NCBI GenBank assembly: GCA_018266835.1
Contig: JAFDZP010000001.1
Coordinates: forward strand, 363,667 to 427,666
Source of the DNA: Bacteroidota bacterium
Lineage (GTDB): Bacteria; Bacteroidota; Ignavibacteria; Tepidaquicellales; Tepidaquicellaceae
Reading direction: 5' to 3'
DNA: 64,000 nt
Shown here: positions 8,181 to 15,588 of the stretch, one piece after another
Layout: each line of letters starts with the position of its first letter
Position numbering within the stretch: position 1 is the stretch's first letter
Program-made: the position numbers and the translations under genes
Notes under the pieces: generated by a model
The model's input: only the letters and a program-made list of their open reading frames with translations
Database searches by the model: none
What the model was told of the DNA's origin: nothing

Positions 8181-8533
8181 GGGAATGCACCGGTTTCGAC
8201 GGATTGTTAGGTGTTTAAAACTGCATATGGTGGTCCTGCCAGGCACCTAAAAAAGGGTAGAAAACTACAATCGGCAACGATTACAATTACGCTTTAGCAG
8301 CTTAATAAAGCAGCTAACACTTCAAATTCTCTCCACCTCTCGGCGGATTTGAAGTGATAAACAGAGGGGTTGGCTTAAGGTGATACTCTGTAACTTTAAG
8401 TGAGATTTTCAGGGTTGGTGATAAGCATTTTGTCGGTTTAGCCGTTTATCACGAGATAAAGAAAACCAGACTAAATATGTAGAAGTTTTAATGGTCTGCT
8501 TTCCGGACCCGGGTTCGACTCCCGGCATTTCCA
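8181..8533 (+). ncRNA. ssrA: Transfer-messenger RNA (tmRNA)
   Basis: Rescues stalled ribosomes by acting as a tRNA and then as an mRNA for a degradation tag. The 5' end GGGAATGC pairs with GCATTTCC at 8525-8532 to form the acceptor stem. The conserved GGTTTCGAC follows at the 5' end, and the T-arm GGGTTCGACTCCC is at 8511-8523. The tag reading frame is centred near 8273-8305. A CCA end is not encoded: after the discriminator A comes CA. A clear terminator follows. Confidence 0.96.
8273..8305 (+). other. tmRNA tag-peptide reading frame
   Basis: Reading back from the double stop (TAA TAA at 8303-8308) gives the proteolysis tag GNDYNYALAA, with GGC at 8273 as the likely resume codon. The hydrophobic YALAA end is the usual degron. 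The resume codon is inferred by alignment with the E. coli element (resume position right after an AAUAGUC-like segment, here ACAATC). Confidence 0.8.
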
Positions 8534-8544
8534 CAAGCTTTATT

Positions 8545-8579
8545 AACCTGTCAGGTTTTTAATCCTGACAGGTTTTTTT
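8545..8579 (+). terminator. Intrinsic terminator of ssrA
   Basis: AACCTGTCAGG (8545-8555) pairs with CCTGACAGGTT (8564-8574), followed by a run of T. The same CCTGACAGG stem core is reused in two other terminators near 15.17 and 15.31 kb. Confidence 0.85.
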
Positions 8580-9534
8580 ATATTCTTTCCGAAATTTTCA
8601 CAAATTTCTCGTAAATATCCTCAGCGTTTATATCTTCAATTCCTTTTTCGCTGTTAGAAATTATAGTTTCATTTATATCACTTAGCGGTTTAAATCTTTC
8701 ATAATTCCAGTCAACTTTAGGATATAATCCTATTATTGGTTTATTTAATCCTGAAGAAAAATGAACAATAGATGTATCAGCGGAGATAATTAATTTAGAG
8801 CTATTTAATTCGTTAATTAACTCCTTTAAGTCGTAATTATACTTGTAAGTTATGTGTTCAGTTTTAAATGTTTTATCAATATCAAGCAAAAGTTGAGCAT
8901 CCTTCTCTATTCCAATTAGATGAATTCTGATGGATGGGTTTTTATCCAGAACATTCCCGACAAGGGCATTCCACTTTCTGATGTCAAGATATCTTGAAGG
9001 GTCGCCTGCAGATAAATTTATAAGTAGGTCGCTTTTACCGTTAGTTTCTTTTTGGATAAAATCAGTCAGAACAGGCTTAGGGTTTACCGGTTCTTTTCCA
9101 AAATAATATACCGTGGCAAGGCTTAAATCTACAGCATGCTTTCCTTTTGTAAATTCCTTTAAATCTACATCAAATACTTTTTCATTCTTTGGATTGGGAA
9201 CATTATATCCCAGCGCTAACTTCGGCTTTGCAAGTTTCAGCAATGAAGACGCTGTTCTGGAATATCCGTCTTTCACGTCTATCCATAAATCGAAATTTTC
9301 CTTCTTTAGCCTGCTGGCAAGAAATAAATCCTTCAGCACATTTTTCTGATATACAATTACTTCATCAACAGCCTTCAATCCCGAAACAAATTCTTTGTTA
9401 ACGGGGGAAGCAAGTACTTTCAGCTTTGCCTGCGGGAAAATATTTTTAAGCTCATAAAAAAGGGGACTGGTAAGCACCATATCGCCTAATTTTCCTATTT
9501 GAACAACTAATATATTCTTTGGATTTATCTCCAC
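8578..9534 (-). CDS. Glycosyltransferase family 9 (ADP-heptose:LPS heptosyltransferase-like)
   Basis: Probable GT9 enzyme transferring heptose or a related sugar in outer-surface glycolipid assembly. The N-terminus has the family signature ILVVQIGKLGDMVLTSPL. The C-terminal nucleotide-sugar domain includes NLSAGDPSRY near 170 and the highly conserved block SADTSIVHFSSGLNKPIIGLYP (about 250-272). The 318-residue length is usual. It is the last gene of the minus-strand hisS-to-yidC cluster, 61 bp downstream of yidC. The exact sugar and acceptor cannot be told. Confidence 0.85.
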   Translation of the reverse strand: MEINPKNILVVQIGKLGDMVLTSPLFYELKNIFPQAKLKVLASPVNKEFVSGLKAVDEVIVYQKNVLKDLFLASRLKKENFDLWIDVKDGYSRTASSLLKLAKPKLALGYNVPNPKNEKVFDVDLKEFTKGKHAVDLSLATVYYFGKEPVNPKPVLTDFIQKETNGKSDLLINLSAGDPSRYLDIRKWNALVGNVLDKNPSIRIHLIGIEKDAQLLLDIDKTFKTEHITYKYNYDLKELINELNSSKLIISADTSIVHFSSGLNKPIIGLYPKVDWNYERFKPLSDINETIISNSEKGIEDINAEDIYEKFVKISERI

Positions 9535-9595
9535 GTAAAACCTTTCTTATAAAATCCTGAATTTCTTTTTAATAAAATAAAGAACTATTCTAAAA

Positions 9596-11410
9596 TTATT
9601 TCTTTGGTGTATTTGGTTTACTATTCGTCTGCACAACGGTTACTTCACCTGCTTTTTCTTTATCTTTTTTATTTGTATAGTACTGCTGAATAATAGAAAG
9701 AAGATTAAATGTGAAATAATACAGGTTCAGTCCTGCAGGGAAACTGAAGAACAAGAGTGTCATCATTATCGGCATTACATATACCAAAGCTTTTTGCTTA
9801 GGGTCAGTAACAGTCATCTTTTGCTGAATGAACATTGTAATACCCATCAGTGTTGCAAGTCCCGATACTGCATGAATTCCAAAAATAGGAATTGTAAACG
9901 GCAGATTGAAAATAATATCAGGTGCAGCTAAGTCATGAATCCACCATATAAACGGCGCGCCTCTTAACTCAATCGTTGAACGGAAAACACCGAACAGCGC
10001 ATAAAGAATAGGAAGCTGAAGCAGCATCGGCAGACATCCGCCGGCAGGATTTATTTTTTCCTCCTTGTACAGCTTCATTATCTGCTGATTCGCCTTTACT
10101 GGGTCATCCTTATATTTTTCACGGATGGCAGTCATCTTTGGACTTAATTGTCCCATCTTCTTCATCGATTTCATCTGCGACTTTGTCAGCGGATTCAATA
10201 TTATCTTCAATACAACAGCAAAAATAATAATCACAAGTCCGTAGTTTGGAATAAATCCGTGCAGGAACATGAAGAAAGGAATAATCAGGTACTGAGCAAT
10301 TGGTCTTACAATAAAGTCTAAGCTGAAACGCAGAGATTTTTCAAGGTCAACTCCGTATGCTTTTAATAATCCGTACTCTAACGGTGTAACTAAAATTTTG
10401 AAAGAAGATTTTTCGTAGTTATCGGCTTTTATATCTTTCTTGATTGCGATGGAATAATTTTCCTTCACTCCGTTATCGGGAAGATGCTCGCGTGAGCCGG
10501 TTAAATATGCTCCGTCTCCCGGCGCTCCGTCAGGAATAATATAAACTCCGAAATATTTGTTTCTGCTTGCTACATATTTTGTGTTTCCTGTAAAATCTGC
10601 TTTGTAAGGCTCGTCAAACTTTGCAGCATCAAGCTGTTCTATATCTGTCCCCATTAAAGCAAATGCTTCTGAGAATGTTGCTTCATCGTCGCTTCTGTTT
10701 TCGGAGAGGTTCAGAGAAGTTTCCCATGCAACCTGATACTTTGAACCTGAAATAAATTTATCACTATTGAATAATTCATAGTTAACATCGAACTCATACG
10801 AGTCCTGTTTGAAAGTATAAGTCTTTACAATTTTCTGAGAGCCGTCAGGTGTTATGTTTAAAGTATATTTAAGAGCGAAATCTTTTTTATCTTCAATATT
10901 TATCTTTTCCCATTCTTTATAATCCGCTTCAAAGACTAAGTTAGCTGTATTGATCTGCTTGCCGTCTTTAGATGTAAATATTAAATGAAGCTCTTTGCCT
11001 TTCTTCCAGTTGACTAGCTGCATAGGATTGTTATCCCATGTCTTGAAATCTTTTATCGTGAATTTTCTTAATGTTCCGCCGTAGTTAGTGAACTCAATCT
11101 CAACTTTTTTATTTTCAACTGTAATAATCTTTTCGACTGCAGGTTTTGTGCTTGCAGAATCACTTGAACCTGTTGATGAGTTCTTTGAAAAAATATTTCC
11201 TAATGAACTTGTTATCGAATCATTCTTTGACTGAGTACTAGAAACTATATTATTTGGTGCTTTGCTTGTATCTGTATTTTGTTTTGTTTCAACTTTCACC
11301 GAATCCTGTTTCTTAGGCGGAGGCGGGGGAGTTTTGGAAGTGTTCCAGTAAAGCCAGAACATTAAAACTACTCCGATTAACACAAAACCTATTATTGAAC
11401 GTCTATCCAT
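9596..11410 (-). CDS. yidC: Membrane protein insertase YidC
   Basis: Inserts and folds inner-membrane proteins alone or with Sec. The protein starts with the typical MDRRSIIGFVLIG helix, then a Pro/Ser/Thr-rich linker, a large periplasmic beta domain (about 85-340), and the conserved 60KD_IMP core with five helices (about 365-585). The core has YKEEKINPAGGCLPMLLQLP, a strongly conserved stretch. The C-terminal tail is basic. 604 residues is normal for this lineage. It follows yidD at 20 bp in the classic rpmH-rnpA-yidD-yidC order. Confidence 0.96.
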   Translation of the reverse strand: MDRRSIIGFVLIGVVLMFWLYWNTSKTPPPPPKKQDSVKVETKQNTDTSKAPNNIVSSTQSKNDSITSSLGNIFSKNSSTGSSDSASTKPAVEKIITVENKKVEIEFTNYGGTLRKFTIKDFKTWDNNPMQLVNWKKGKELHLIFTSKDGKQINTANLVFEADYKEWEKINIEDKKDFALKYTLNITPDGSQKIVKTYTFKQDSYEFDVNYELFNSDKFISGSKYQVAWETSLNLSENRSDDEATFSEAFALMGTDIEQLDAAKFDEPYKADFTGNTKYVASRNKYFGVYIIPDGAPGDGAYLTGSREHLPDNGVKENYSIAIKKDIKADNYEKSSFKILVTPLEYGLLKAYGVDLEKSLRFSLDFIVRPIAQYLIIPFFMFLHGFIPNYGLVIIIFAVVLKIILNPLTKSQMKSMKKMGQLSPKMTAIREKYKDDPVKANQQIMKLYKEEKINPAGGCLPMLLQLPILYALFGVFRSTIELRGAPFIWWIHDLAAPDIIFNLPFTIPIFGIHAVSGLATLMGITMFIQQKMTVTDPKQKALVYVMPIMMTLLFFSFPAGLNLYYFTFNLLSIIQQYYTNKKDKEKAGEVTVVQTNSKPNTPKK

Positions 11411-11430
11411 TTTTGTATGATGTAAAAAAT

Positions 11431-11664
11431 TTAATGTTTATGAGCGCAGTCTTTATGAGGAATGGGGTCAAACCCTCCTTCAAAAAAAGGATTGCACTTT
11501 AAAATTCGTTTAACTGATAAATAAAAACCTTTGAATACGCCGAATTCCTGAAAAGCTTCAAGACTGTATTGTGAGCATGTGGGATAAAATCTGCACGACG
11601 CAGGTAAAAGCGGGGATATGAACTTCTGATAGAACTTTATAAGATAGATGAATATGATCTTCAA
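11431..11664 (-). CDS. yidD: Membrane protein insertion efficiency factor YidD
   Basis: Small membrane-associated protein that assists YidC-dependent insertion. The family signature is complete: [20 protein letters not shown] near residues 12-31 with its conserved cysteines, then [14 protein letters not shown]. The 77-residue length is normal. It lies 30 bp after rnpA and 20 bp before yidC. Confidence 0.95.
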   Translation of the reverse strand: MKIIFIYLIKFYQKFISPLLPASCRFYPTCSQYSLEAFQEFGVFKGFYLSVKRILKCNPFFEGGFDPIPHKDCAHKH

Positions 11665-11694
11665 CTGAGGAGCCTGAATATTTTTAAATATTTC

Positions 11695-12234
11695 CTAAGC
11701 ATTCTGCTTAAATATTTTAATTAAAAGCTTTTGCATGTCGCCTTTGGCTGAGAGAAGACTGAACTTGCCTTCTTTAAAATTCTCGTAACCTGAGTCAGAC
11801 AAAGTAAAAATTATTTCAAAATTCTTTTTAACCGGTTTCAAATCGATGGAAGTTTTTTCCGTTCTGTAAGATTCTCTTAAAAGCCTTTTGATTCTGTTAC
11901 GTCTTACGGAGCTTTTAATTCTTTTCTTAGTAACAACAAAGCCCGCCTTTATGGAAACTGACGGGCTGTTAAAATCGGATTTGCTTTCACTGATGTAAGT
12001 TCTTACGTATGCTCTTAGTGCGCCGCTGTTGGTTTTCGCAGAAGACTCAAAAATCTTTGAAAATGCATCATGGCCCCTGATAATGAGCTCCTTAGGAAGC
12101 TTATTACCGGTGAAAAAATCATTATACTGAACGGTTGTATTCGTCGCTGACTGTGAGTTTTTTTCTGCCTTTAGCTCTTCTTCTTGCAAGAACTTTTCTT
12201 CCGTTTTTTGTTTCCATTCTTTCACGGAATCCAT
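11695..12234 (-). CDS. rnpA: Ribonuclease P protein component, starting inside rpmH
   Basis: Protein subunit of RNase P, which removes the 5' leader of tRNA precursors. The conserved domain begins around residue 45 ([18 protein letters not shown]) and has the RNR signature [14 protein letters not shown] at 111-124. The first ~44 residues are an acidic/lysine-rich extension not found in the usual ~115-residue RnpA. This extension is encoded by the last 113 bp of rpmH in the +1 frame. In the rnpA frame a TGA overlaps the rpmH start codon (12277-12279). The only standard starts are ATG 12234, GTG 12225 and TTG 12189, all inside rpmH. No ATG, GTG or TTG follows before the conserved domain. Confidence 0.93.
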   Translation of the reverse strand: MDSVKEWKQKTEEKFLQEEELKAEKNSQSATNTTVQYNDFFTGNKLPKELIIRGHDAFSKIFESSAKTNSGALRAYVRTYISESKSDFNSPSVSIKAGFVVTKKRIKSSVRRNRIKRLLRESYRTEKTSIDLKPVKKNFEIIFTLSDSGYENFKEGKFSLLSAKGDMQKLLIKIFKQNA

Positions 12235-12280
12235 GTTTATTTTTTCTTTTTCTGTTGCTTGGCTGAAAGGTACGTTTCAT
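12122..12280 (-). CDS. rpmH: 50S ribosomal protein L34 (bL34)
   Basis: Translated by hand from the complement of 12122-12280. A 52-residue protein begins [18 protein letters not shown] and continues through [20 protein letters not shown] to LTVSDEY, matching the highly conserved bL34 along its whole length. The start is ATG at 12280, followed after the body by a short tail and TAA at 12122-12124. Its 3' 113 bp overlap the 5' end of rnpA in a different frame. It heads the rpmH-rnpA-yidD-yidC group. A TATATTATAG-like box about 30-40 bp upstream (near 12318) may belong to its promoter. Confidence 0.96.
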   Translation of the reverse strand: MKRTFQPSNRKRKNKHGFRERMETKNGRKVLARRRAKGRKKLTVSDEYNRSV

Positions 12281-12376
12281 TGCTTATAAAAATTTAAAGT
12301 TTAATCTATAATATACGGATTATCTGCAAATTAAACAATACATTTATGGAGATGGAAAGCTTATTTCGCCGGTAAC

Positions 12377-12491
12377 TTAACCACAGAAGACACAGAGATT
12401 TTACCCAAAGGACACAGAAAAAATATAGTTTTAACTGAAATATAAATTTTCTGTGTTTTCAGTGGTTTTAATCTGTGTTCTCTGTGGTTAA
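12377..12491. repeat. Inverted-repeat element between lgt and rpmH
   Basis: The ends TTAACCACAGAAGACACAGA (from 12377) and TCTGTGTTCTCTGTGGTTAA (to 12491) are imperfect inverted repeats of about 20 bp. They flank a core with further CACAGA/TCTGTG pairs. It is non-coding and resembles a small non-autonomous (MITE/REP-type) element. Its insertion separates lgt from rpmH. Confidence 0.7.
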
Positions 12492-12495
12492 ATAA

Positions 12496-13311
12496 TCAAG
12501 TATTAGCAAAAGCTGTTTTCTTTAACTCTTCTTCCTTTGGCTTATTTTTCATGTAAAGAAAAATTCCTCCTATTATCATTGCTACAGAAATTATCTGAGC
12601 CTGGCTGAGTTCAAGTATTATTCTTGGATTTGTTCTGATTATCTCTACTAAAAATCTTTCAAGTCCTGCAAGTATTAAATAAATAGCAAACAAGGTTCCC
12701 GGTACGTTATAATTCTTTCTTATTTTCATCAGGAACAAAAATATTAAAAACGCTGCAGCGAATTCATATAATGGAGTAGGGTGTACAACTACTCCGGGAG
12801 GAGTAGGGTATGTGCCTTTCTCATAACTCATTGCAAGAAATGACCAGAACGAACCTTGCGGAATCGGCATTCCGTAATCTCCGTCTCCTGCAAGATGACA
12901 GCCGATGCGGGCAATTCCGTAACCGAGAATTGTACCGGGTGACATCATATCAAAAATTCTGAGAACAGAAAGTTTTTTTACTTTGCAATAAATAATTATA
13001 AGAACGATGGACATTACTAATCCGCCATAAAATGTAAGTCCCGATGCTGAAAACATTTCTTCAAAAGTAAAGTAGTGCATCAAGCTTGCAAAACTTCCGA
13101 AGTTCCACTGCTCAATGAAATAAAATAACTTTGCACCGACGATGCCGCCGAAAAGAGCAAGGAATACTATTATTACACCTGTGTTTTCATCGTAGCCGTT
13201 GCGTTTCAATTCTTTTCCGAAAAGCCAGTTGCCGACTAAGAATGCAATGCCGAGCATCAGCCCGTAACTATATACAGGAATGGGACCTATTTGAAATAAT
13301 TTTGGATACAA
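12496..13311 (-). CDS. lgt: Prolipoprotein diacylglyceryl transferase
   Basis: Transfers diacylglycerol from phosphatidylglycerol to the lipobox cysteine of prolipoproteins, in the inner membrane. There are about seven hydrophobic segments and the Lgt signature near residues 130-147 (GYGIARIGCHLAGDGDYG, with the essential Arg at 135). At 91-97 the protein has GLTFYGG where E. coli has a His in the equivalent FHGG, so Tyr95 replaces that His, a variant seen in other lineages. 271 residues is normal. It starts five bases after the unknown gene at 13317-13724, forming a hisS-unknown-lgt unit. Several lipoproteins in this window would be substrates. Confidence 0.94.
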   Translation of the reverse strand: MYPKLFQIGPIPVYSYGLMLGIAFLVGNWLFGKELKRNGYDENTGVIIVFLALFGGIVGAKLFYFIEQWNFGSFASLMHYFTFEEMFSASGLTFYGGLVMSIVLIIIYCKVKKLSVLRIFDMMSPGTILGYGIARIGCHLAGDGDYGMPIPQGSFWSFLAMSYEKGTYPTPPGVVVHPTPLYEFAAAFLIFLFLMKIRKNYNVPGTLFAIYLILAGLERFLVEIIRTNPRIILELSQAQIISVAMIIGGIFLYMKNKPKEEELKKTAFANT

Positions 13312-13316
13312 TTTCT

Positions 13317-13724
13317 TTAAATGTTTACTTTGATAAATTTATTCGAAGCCGGAGCTTTAAGAATCTTGATATTGTTTTTCATGACTTTGAACCTGTACAG
13401 ATTTTTCCTTTTCTCATGATTAAAAAGCACAAGCTCATATTCCTTTGAGTTATAATCATAAAGTTTATATACGTAGCTTGCAATTCCTGCCTGCGAGAGG
13501 GAAAGTTTTGGAGCAGATAAACCTTCTACATTAAACTCAATTTTGTTTTTAGCCAGGTCAACTTTTTCATATACGACTACCTTGTACTGGAAGTTCATAA
13601 ATTCTTTAGTAGTAACAAATTCAAACTTAACGAAGTTCTTATCCTGAAGGTCGTCATGTTCCTTTGTAATTGTAAGCTCGTACTCGAATTCTTTTTTTTC
13701 AGGTCTTACTTGTTTAGTCCGCAT
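13317..13724 (-). CDS. Uncharacterised protein between hisS and lgt
   Basis: A 135-residue protein not recognised as any family. It has no signal peptide or membrane segment. It is rich in Lys, Glu, Tyr and Phe, with alternating beta-like stretches (for example EFEYELTITKE near 12, FQYKVVVYEKVDL near 45, KEYELVLFNH near 93), which suggests a small all-beta cytoplasmic protein. Its ATG at 13724 overlaps the last 11 bases of hisS, and lgt starts five bases after its stop. Translational coupling with both neighbours is therefore likely and supports that it is a real gene. Confidence 0.75.
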   Translation of the reverse strand: MRTKQVRPEKKEFEYELTITKEHDDLQDKNFVKFEFVTTKEFMNFQYKVVVYEKVDLAKNKIEFNVEGLSAPKLSLSQAGIASYVYKLYDYNSKEYELVLFNHEKRKNLYRFKVMKNNIKILKAPASNKFIKVNI

Positions 13725-15015
13725 TATTTGCTAATGTTTGTTTGTTTAATAACTCTTCAAAGAGCATTATGTCATCGTAAATTCTGTTTATGTCCGCCTC
13801 AATTTCCTTACTGTCAGCCATTCTTTTTAGTTTACACTTTTGAGATGTAATTTCATTTTCACCCAGCACGATAGTATATTCAGCGTTATATTTATTAGCT
13901 TCCTTCATCTGTGATTTCACGCTGCGCGATAAAAAATCCGACTCGCATTTTATTCCCATAGTTCTTAAAACTGTAAGAATACTTTGTATTCTTGATGTAT
14001 CTTTTAATCCTGCATTGACTATGTAAAGATTAAGTTTATTATCCTCAGGAAATGTAAATCTTCCTGCTTTAGCTTTCTCTTCAAGTAAAATTAATATACG
14101 TTCGATTCCTGCGGCAAAGCCGATTGCAGGAGTAGGTTTTCCGCCAAGCATTTCAACAAGAACATCATATCTTCCGCCGCCGAGAATAGTACTCTGCGCG
14201 CCAAGCTCTGCGGAAATAAATTCAAATGCAGTTGAAGTGTAGTAATCGAGTCCGCGCACAAGCTTATAATCTATAACATATTTTATTTTTAATGCATCGA
14301 GCGATGATAAAATATTCTGAAAATGATTTTTAGATTCATCGTTTAAAAAATCATAAAGAGCAGGTGCGTTCTCTAAAATTTTTCTTTCTTCGGGATTTTT
14401 TGTATCAAGTATGCGTAACGGATTTTTTTCTAATCTTACTTTGCTAGTTTCAGATAACTGCGATTCAAACGGTTTGAGAAATGCTTTAAGGTTATCAAGA
14501 TAAATTTTTCTTTCTTCAATAGTACCAAGTGTGTTAAGTGTAATAGTATAATCTTTAAGTCCCAGCGCTTTCAGAATCGAATCTGCAAGTACAATCATTT
14601 CAACATCGATAGAATAATCTCCGCTGCCGATTGCCTCTGCACCGAATTGTGAGAATTCGCGATAGCGGCCTTTCTGCGGACGCTCAGCCCTGAACATATT
14701 TGAAATGTAATATAGTTTCTGCAAAGGGGACTCGTTGTACAAGCTGTTCTCAAGATAAGAACGGATTACTGATGCAGTCATTTCAGGCTTAAGCGTAAAC
14801 TCGCCGTCACTGAATGAATACATTTCTTTGGAAACAATGTCGGTCTCTTCGCCTATGCCGCGTTTAAATAACTGAGTATTTTCAAATGTAGGTGTGCGAA
14901 TCTCACTGAAATTGAAATTGGAAAAAACTTTTCGCGTAGTTTCTTCAACATATCTTCTTTTTACAACTTCAGTTGGGATTAAATCGTACGTTCCGCGTGG
15001 TTTTTGTATTTGCAT
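13714..15015 (-). CDS. hisS: Histidyl-tRNA synthetase
   Basis: Class II aminoacyl-tRNA synthetase charging tRNA-His. Visible motifs are the N-terminal QKPRGTYDLIP, the motif 2 region FRAERPQKGRYREFSQFG (about 108-125), the histidine-specific block LVRGLDYYTSTAFEF near 257, and motif 3 GFAAGIERILIL near 307. The C-terminal anticodon-binding domain follows (about 330-425). The length of 433 residues is usual. Its 3' end overlaps the next gene by 11 bases. Confidence 0.96.
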   Translation of the reverse strand: MQIQKPRGTYDLIPTEVVKRRYVEETTRKVFSNFNFSEIRTPTFENTQLFKRGIGEETDIVSKEMYSFSDGEFTLKPEMTASVIRSYLENSLYNESPLQKLYYISNMFRAERPQKGRYREFSQFGAEAIGSGDYSIDVEMIVLADSILKALGLKDYTITLNTLGTIEERKIYLDNLKAFLKPFESQLSETSKVRLEKNPLRILDTKNPEERKILENAPALYDFLNDESKNHFQNILSSLDALKIKYVIDYKLVRGLDYYTSTAFEFISAELGAQSTILGGGRYDVLVEMLGGKPTPAIGFAAGIERILILLEEKAKAGRFTFPEDNKLNLYIVNAGLKDTSRIQSILTVLRTMGIKCESDFLSRSVKSQMKEANKYNAEYTIVLGENEITSQKCKLKRMADSKEIEADINRIYDDIMLFEELLNKQTLANNAD

Positions 15016-15150
15016 CTACAAAAATAGTCGGAAAAGGGATAAGTATTAAGGGGGAAATTAGTAACAGGTAGAAAGTAGAAAGTAGAAAGAAAAAATAAAT
15101 TATCCAATAATGTCCCCGCCTTTGCAAGGAGGCTGGAGGGATTAAGGAGG

Positions 15151-15201
15151 TGTTAAAATAAAAAGACCTGACAGGGTTGAAAACCTGTCAGGTCAGAATT
15201 G
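15151..15201 (-). terminator. Terminator hairpin, copy 1 of a 51-bp direct repeat
   Basis: GACCTGACAGG (15165-15175) pairs with CCTGTCAGGTC (15184-15194). Read on the minus strand the hairpin is followed by TTTTTATTTT, so it would stop minus-strand transcripts coming from 15389-18030. It is nearly identical to 15291-15341, with three differences in 51 bases. Confidence 0.72.
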
Positions 15202-15290
15202 CTTTGGATTGAGAAAACACTGGCTCATAATTTCCCCCTCCTTTACAAGGAGAGCTTGTCCCGCCAAAGGCGGGAGAGATTAAGGGGGGT

Positions 15291-15341
15291 GGTTAAAATA
15301 AAAAGACCTGACAGGATTGAAAACATGTCAGGTCAGAATTG
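15291..15341 (-). terminator. Terminator hairpin, copy 2 of a 51-bp direct repeat
   Basis: Same sequence as 15151-15201 apart from three substitutions, 140 bp away. One substitution breaks a pair in the stem (ACATGTCAGG). The minus-strand T-rich tail is preserved. It is the first terminator met by minus-strand transcripts after the small gene at 15389-15577. Confidence 0.7.
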
Positions 15342-15388
15342 TTCTCATTCCCAAACCTCAGTTTGTGACGGAAACGGGTATAGAAAGT

Positions 15389-15577
15389 TTACATACCTTT
15401 TTTATTATTTCTTTTAAAGAAAAAGAAATAATAAATCAATAAAGCTGCTATTGACGCTGCGAATGTAAGGTACTCTCCGAAATAATTTTCAAAAATACCA
15501 GCACCGCAGGTAATAGCCAGAACTATAACAATAGTTACTGCAAAATTTTTTACTCCGAAAACTTTTTTAAAATCCAA
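15389..15577 (-). CDS. Small two-helix membrane protein, unknown
   Basis: 62-residue protein with two hydrophobic segments (about 11-28 and 35-54) and a basic C-terminus (KRNNKKGM). No family is recognised. The start is a TTG preceded on the minus strand by AAGGA at reasonable spacing. It sits 11 bases after the stop of the large secreted protein and is followed by two terminator hairpins, so it is probably the second gene of that transcript. It may be a real small membrane protein; the evidence is position and composition only. Confidence 0.5.
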   Translation of the reverse strand: MDFKKVFGVKNFAVTIVIVLAITCGAGIFENYFGEYLTFAASIAALLIYYFFFFKRNNKKGM

Positions 15578-15588
15578 TGGATAAATCC

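Larger units (their letters stand above)
15016..15388. repeat. 373-bp repeat-filled intergenic region
   Basis: No gene is supported. On the plus strand it contains a period-7 run of AGTAGAA units (15066-15088), two REP-like blocks (about 15112-15150 and 15231-15290), two nearly identical 51-bp copies carrying terminator hairpins, and a degenerate ATTCCCAAAC/GTTTG palindrome near 15347-15368. Confidence 0.7.

Noticed and set aside
15199..15417. 72-codon plus-strand open frame
   Set aside because: It runs through the duplicated terminator repeat and REP-like blocks, has no recognisable protein features, and its sequence is explained by the repeats.
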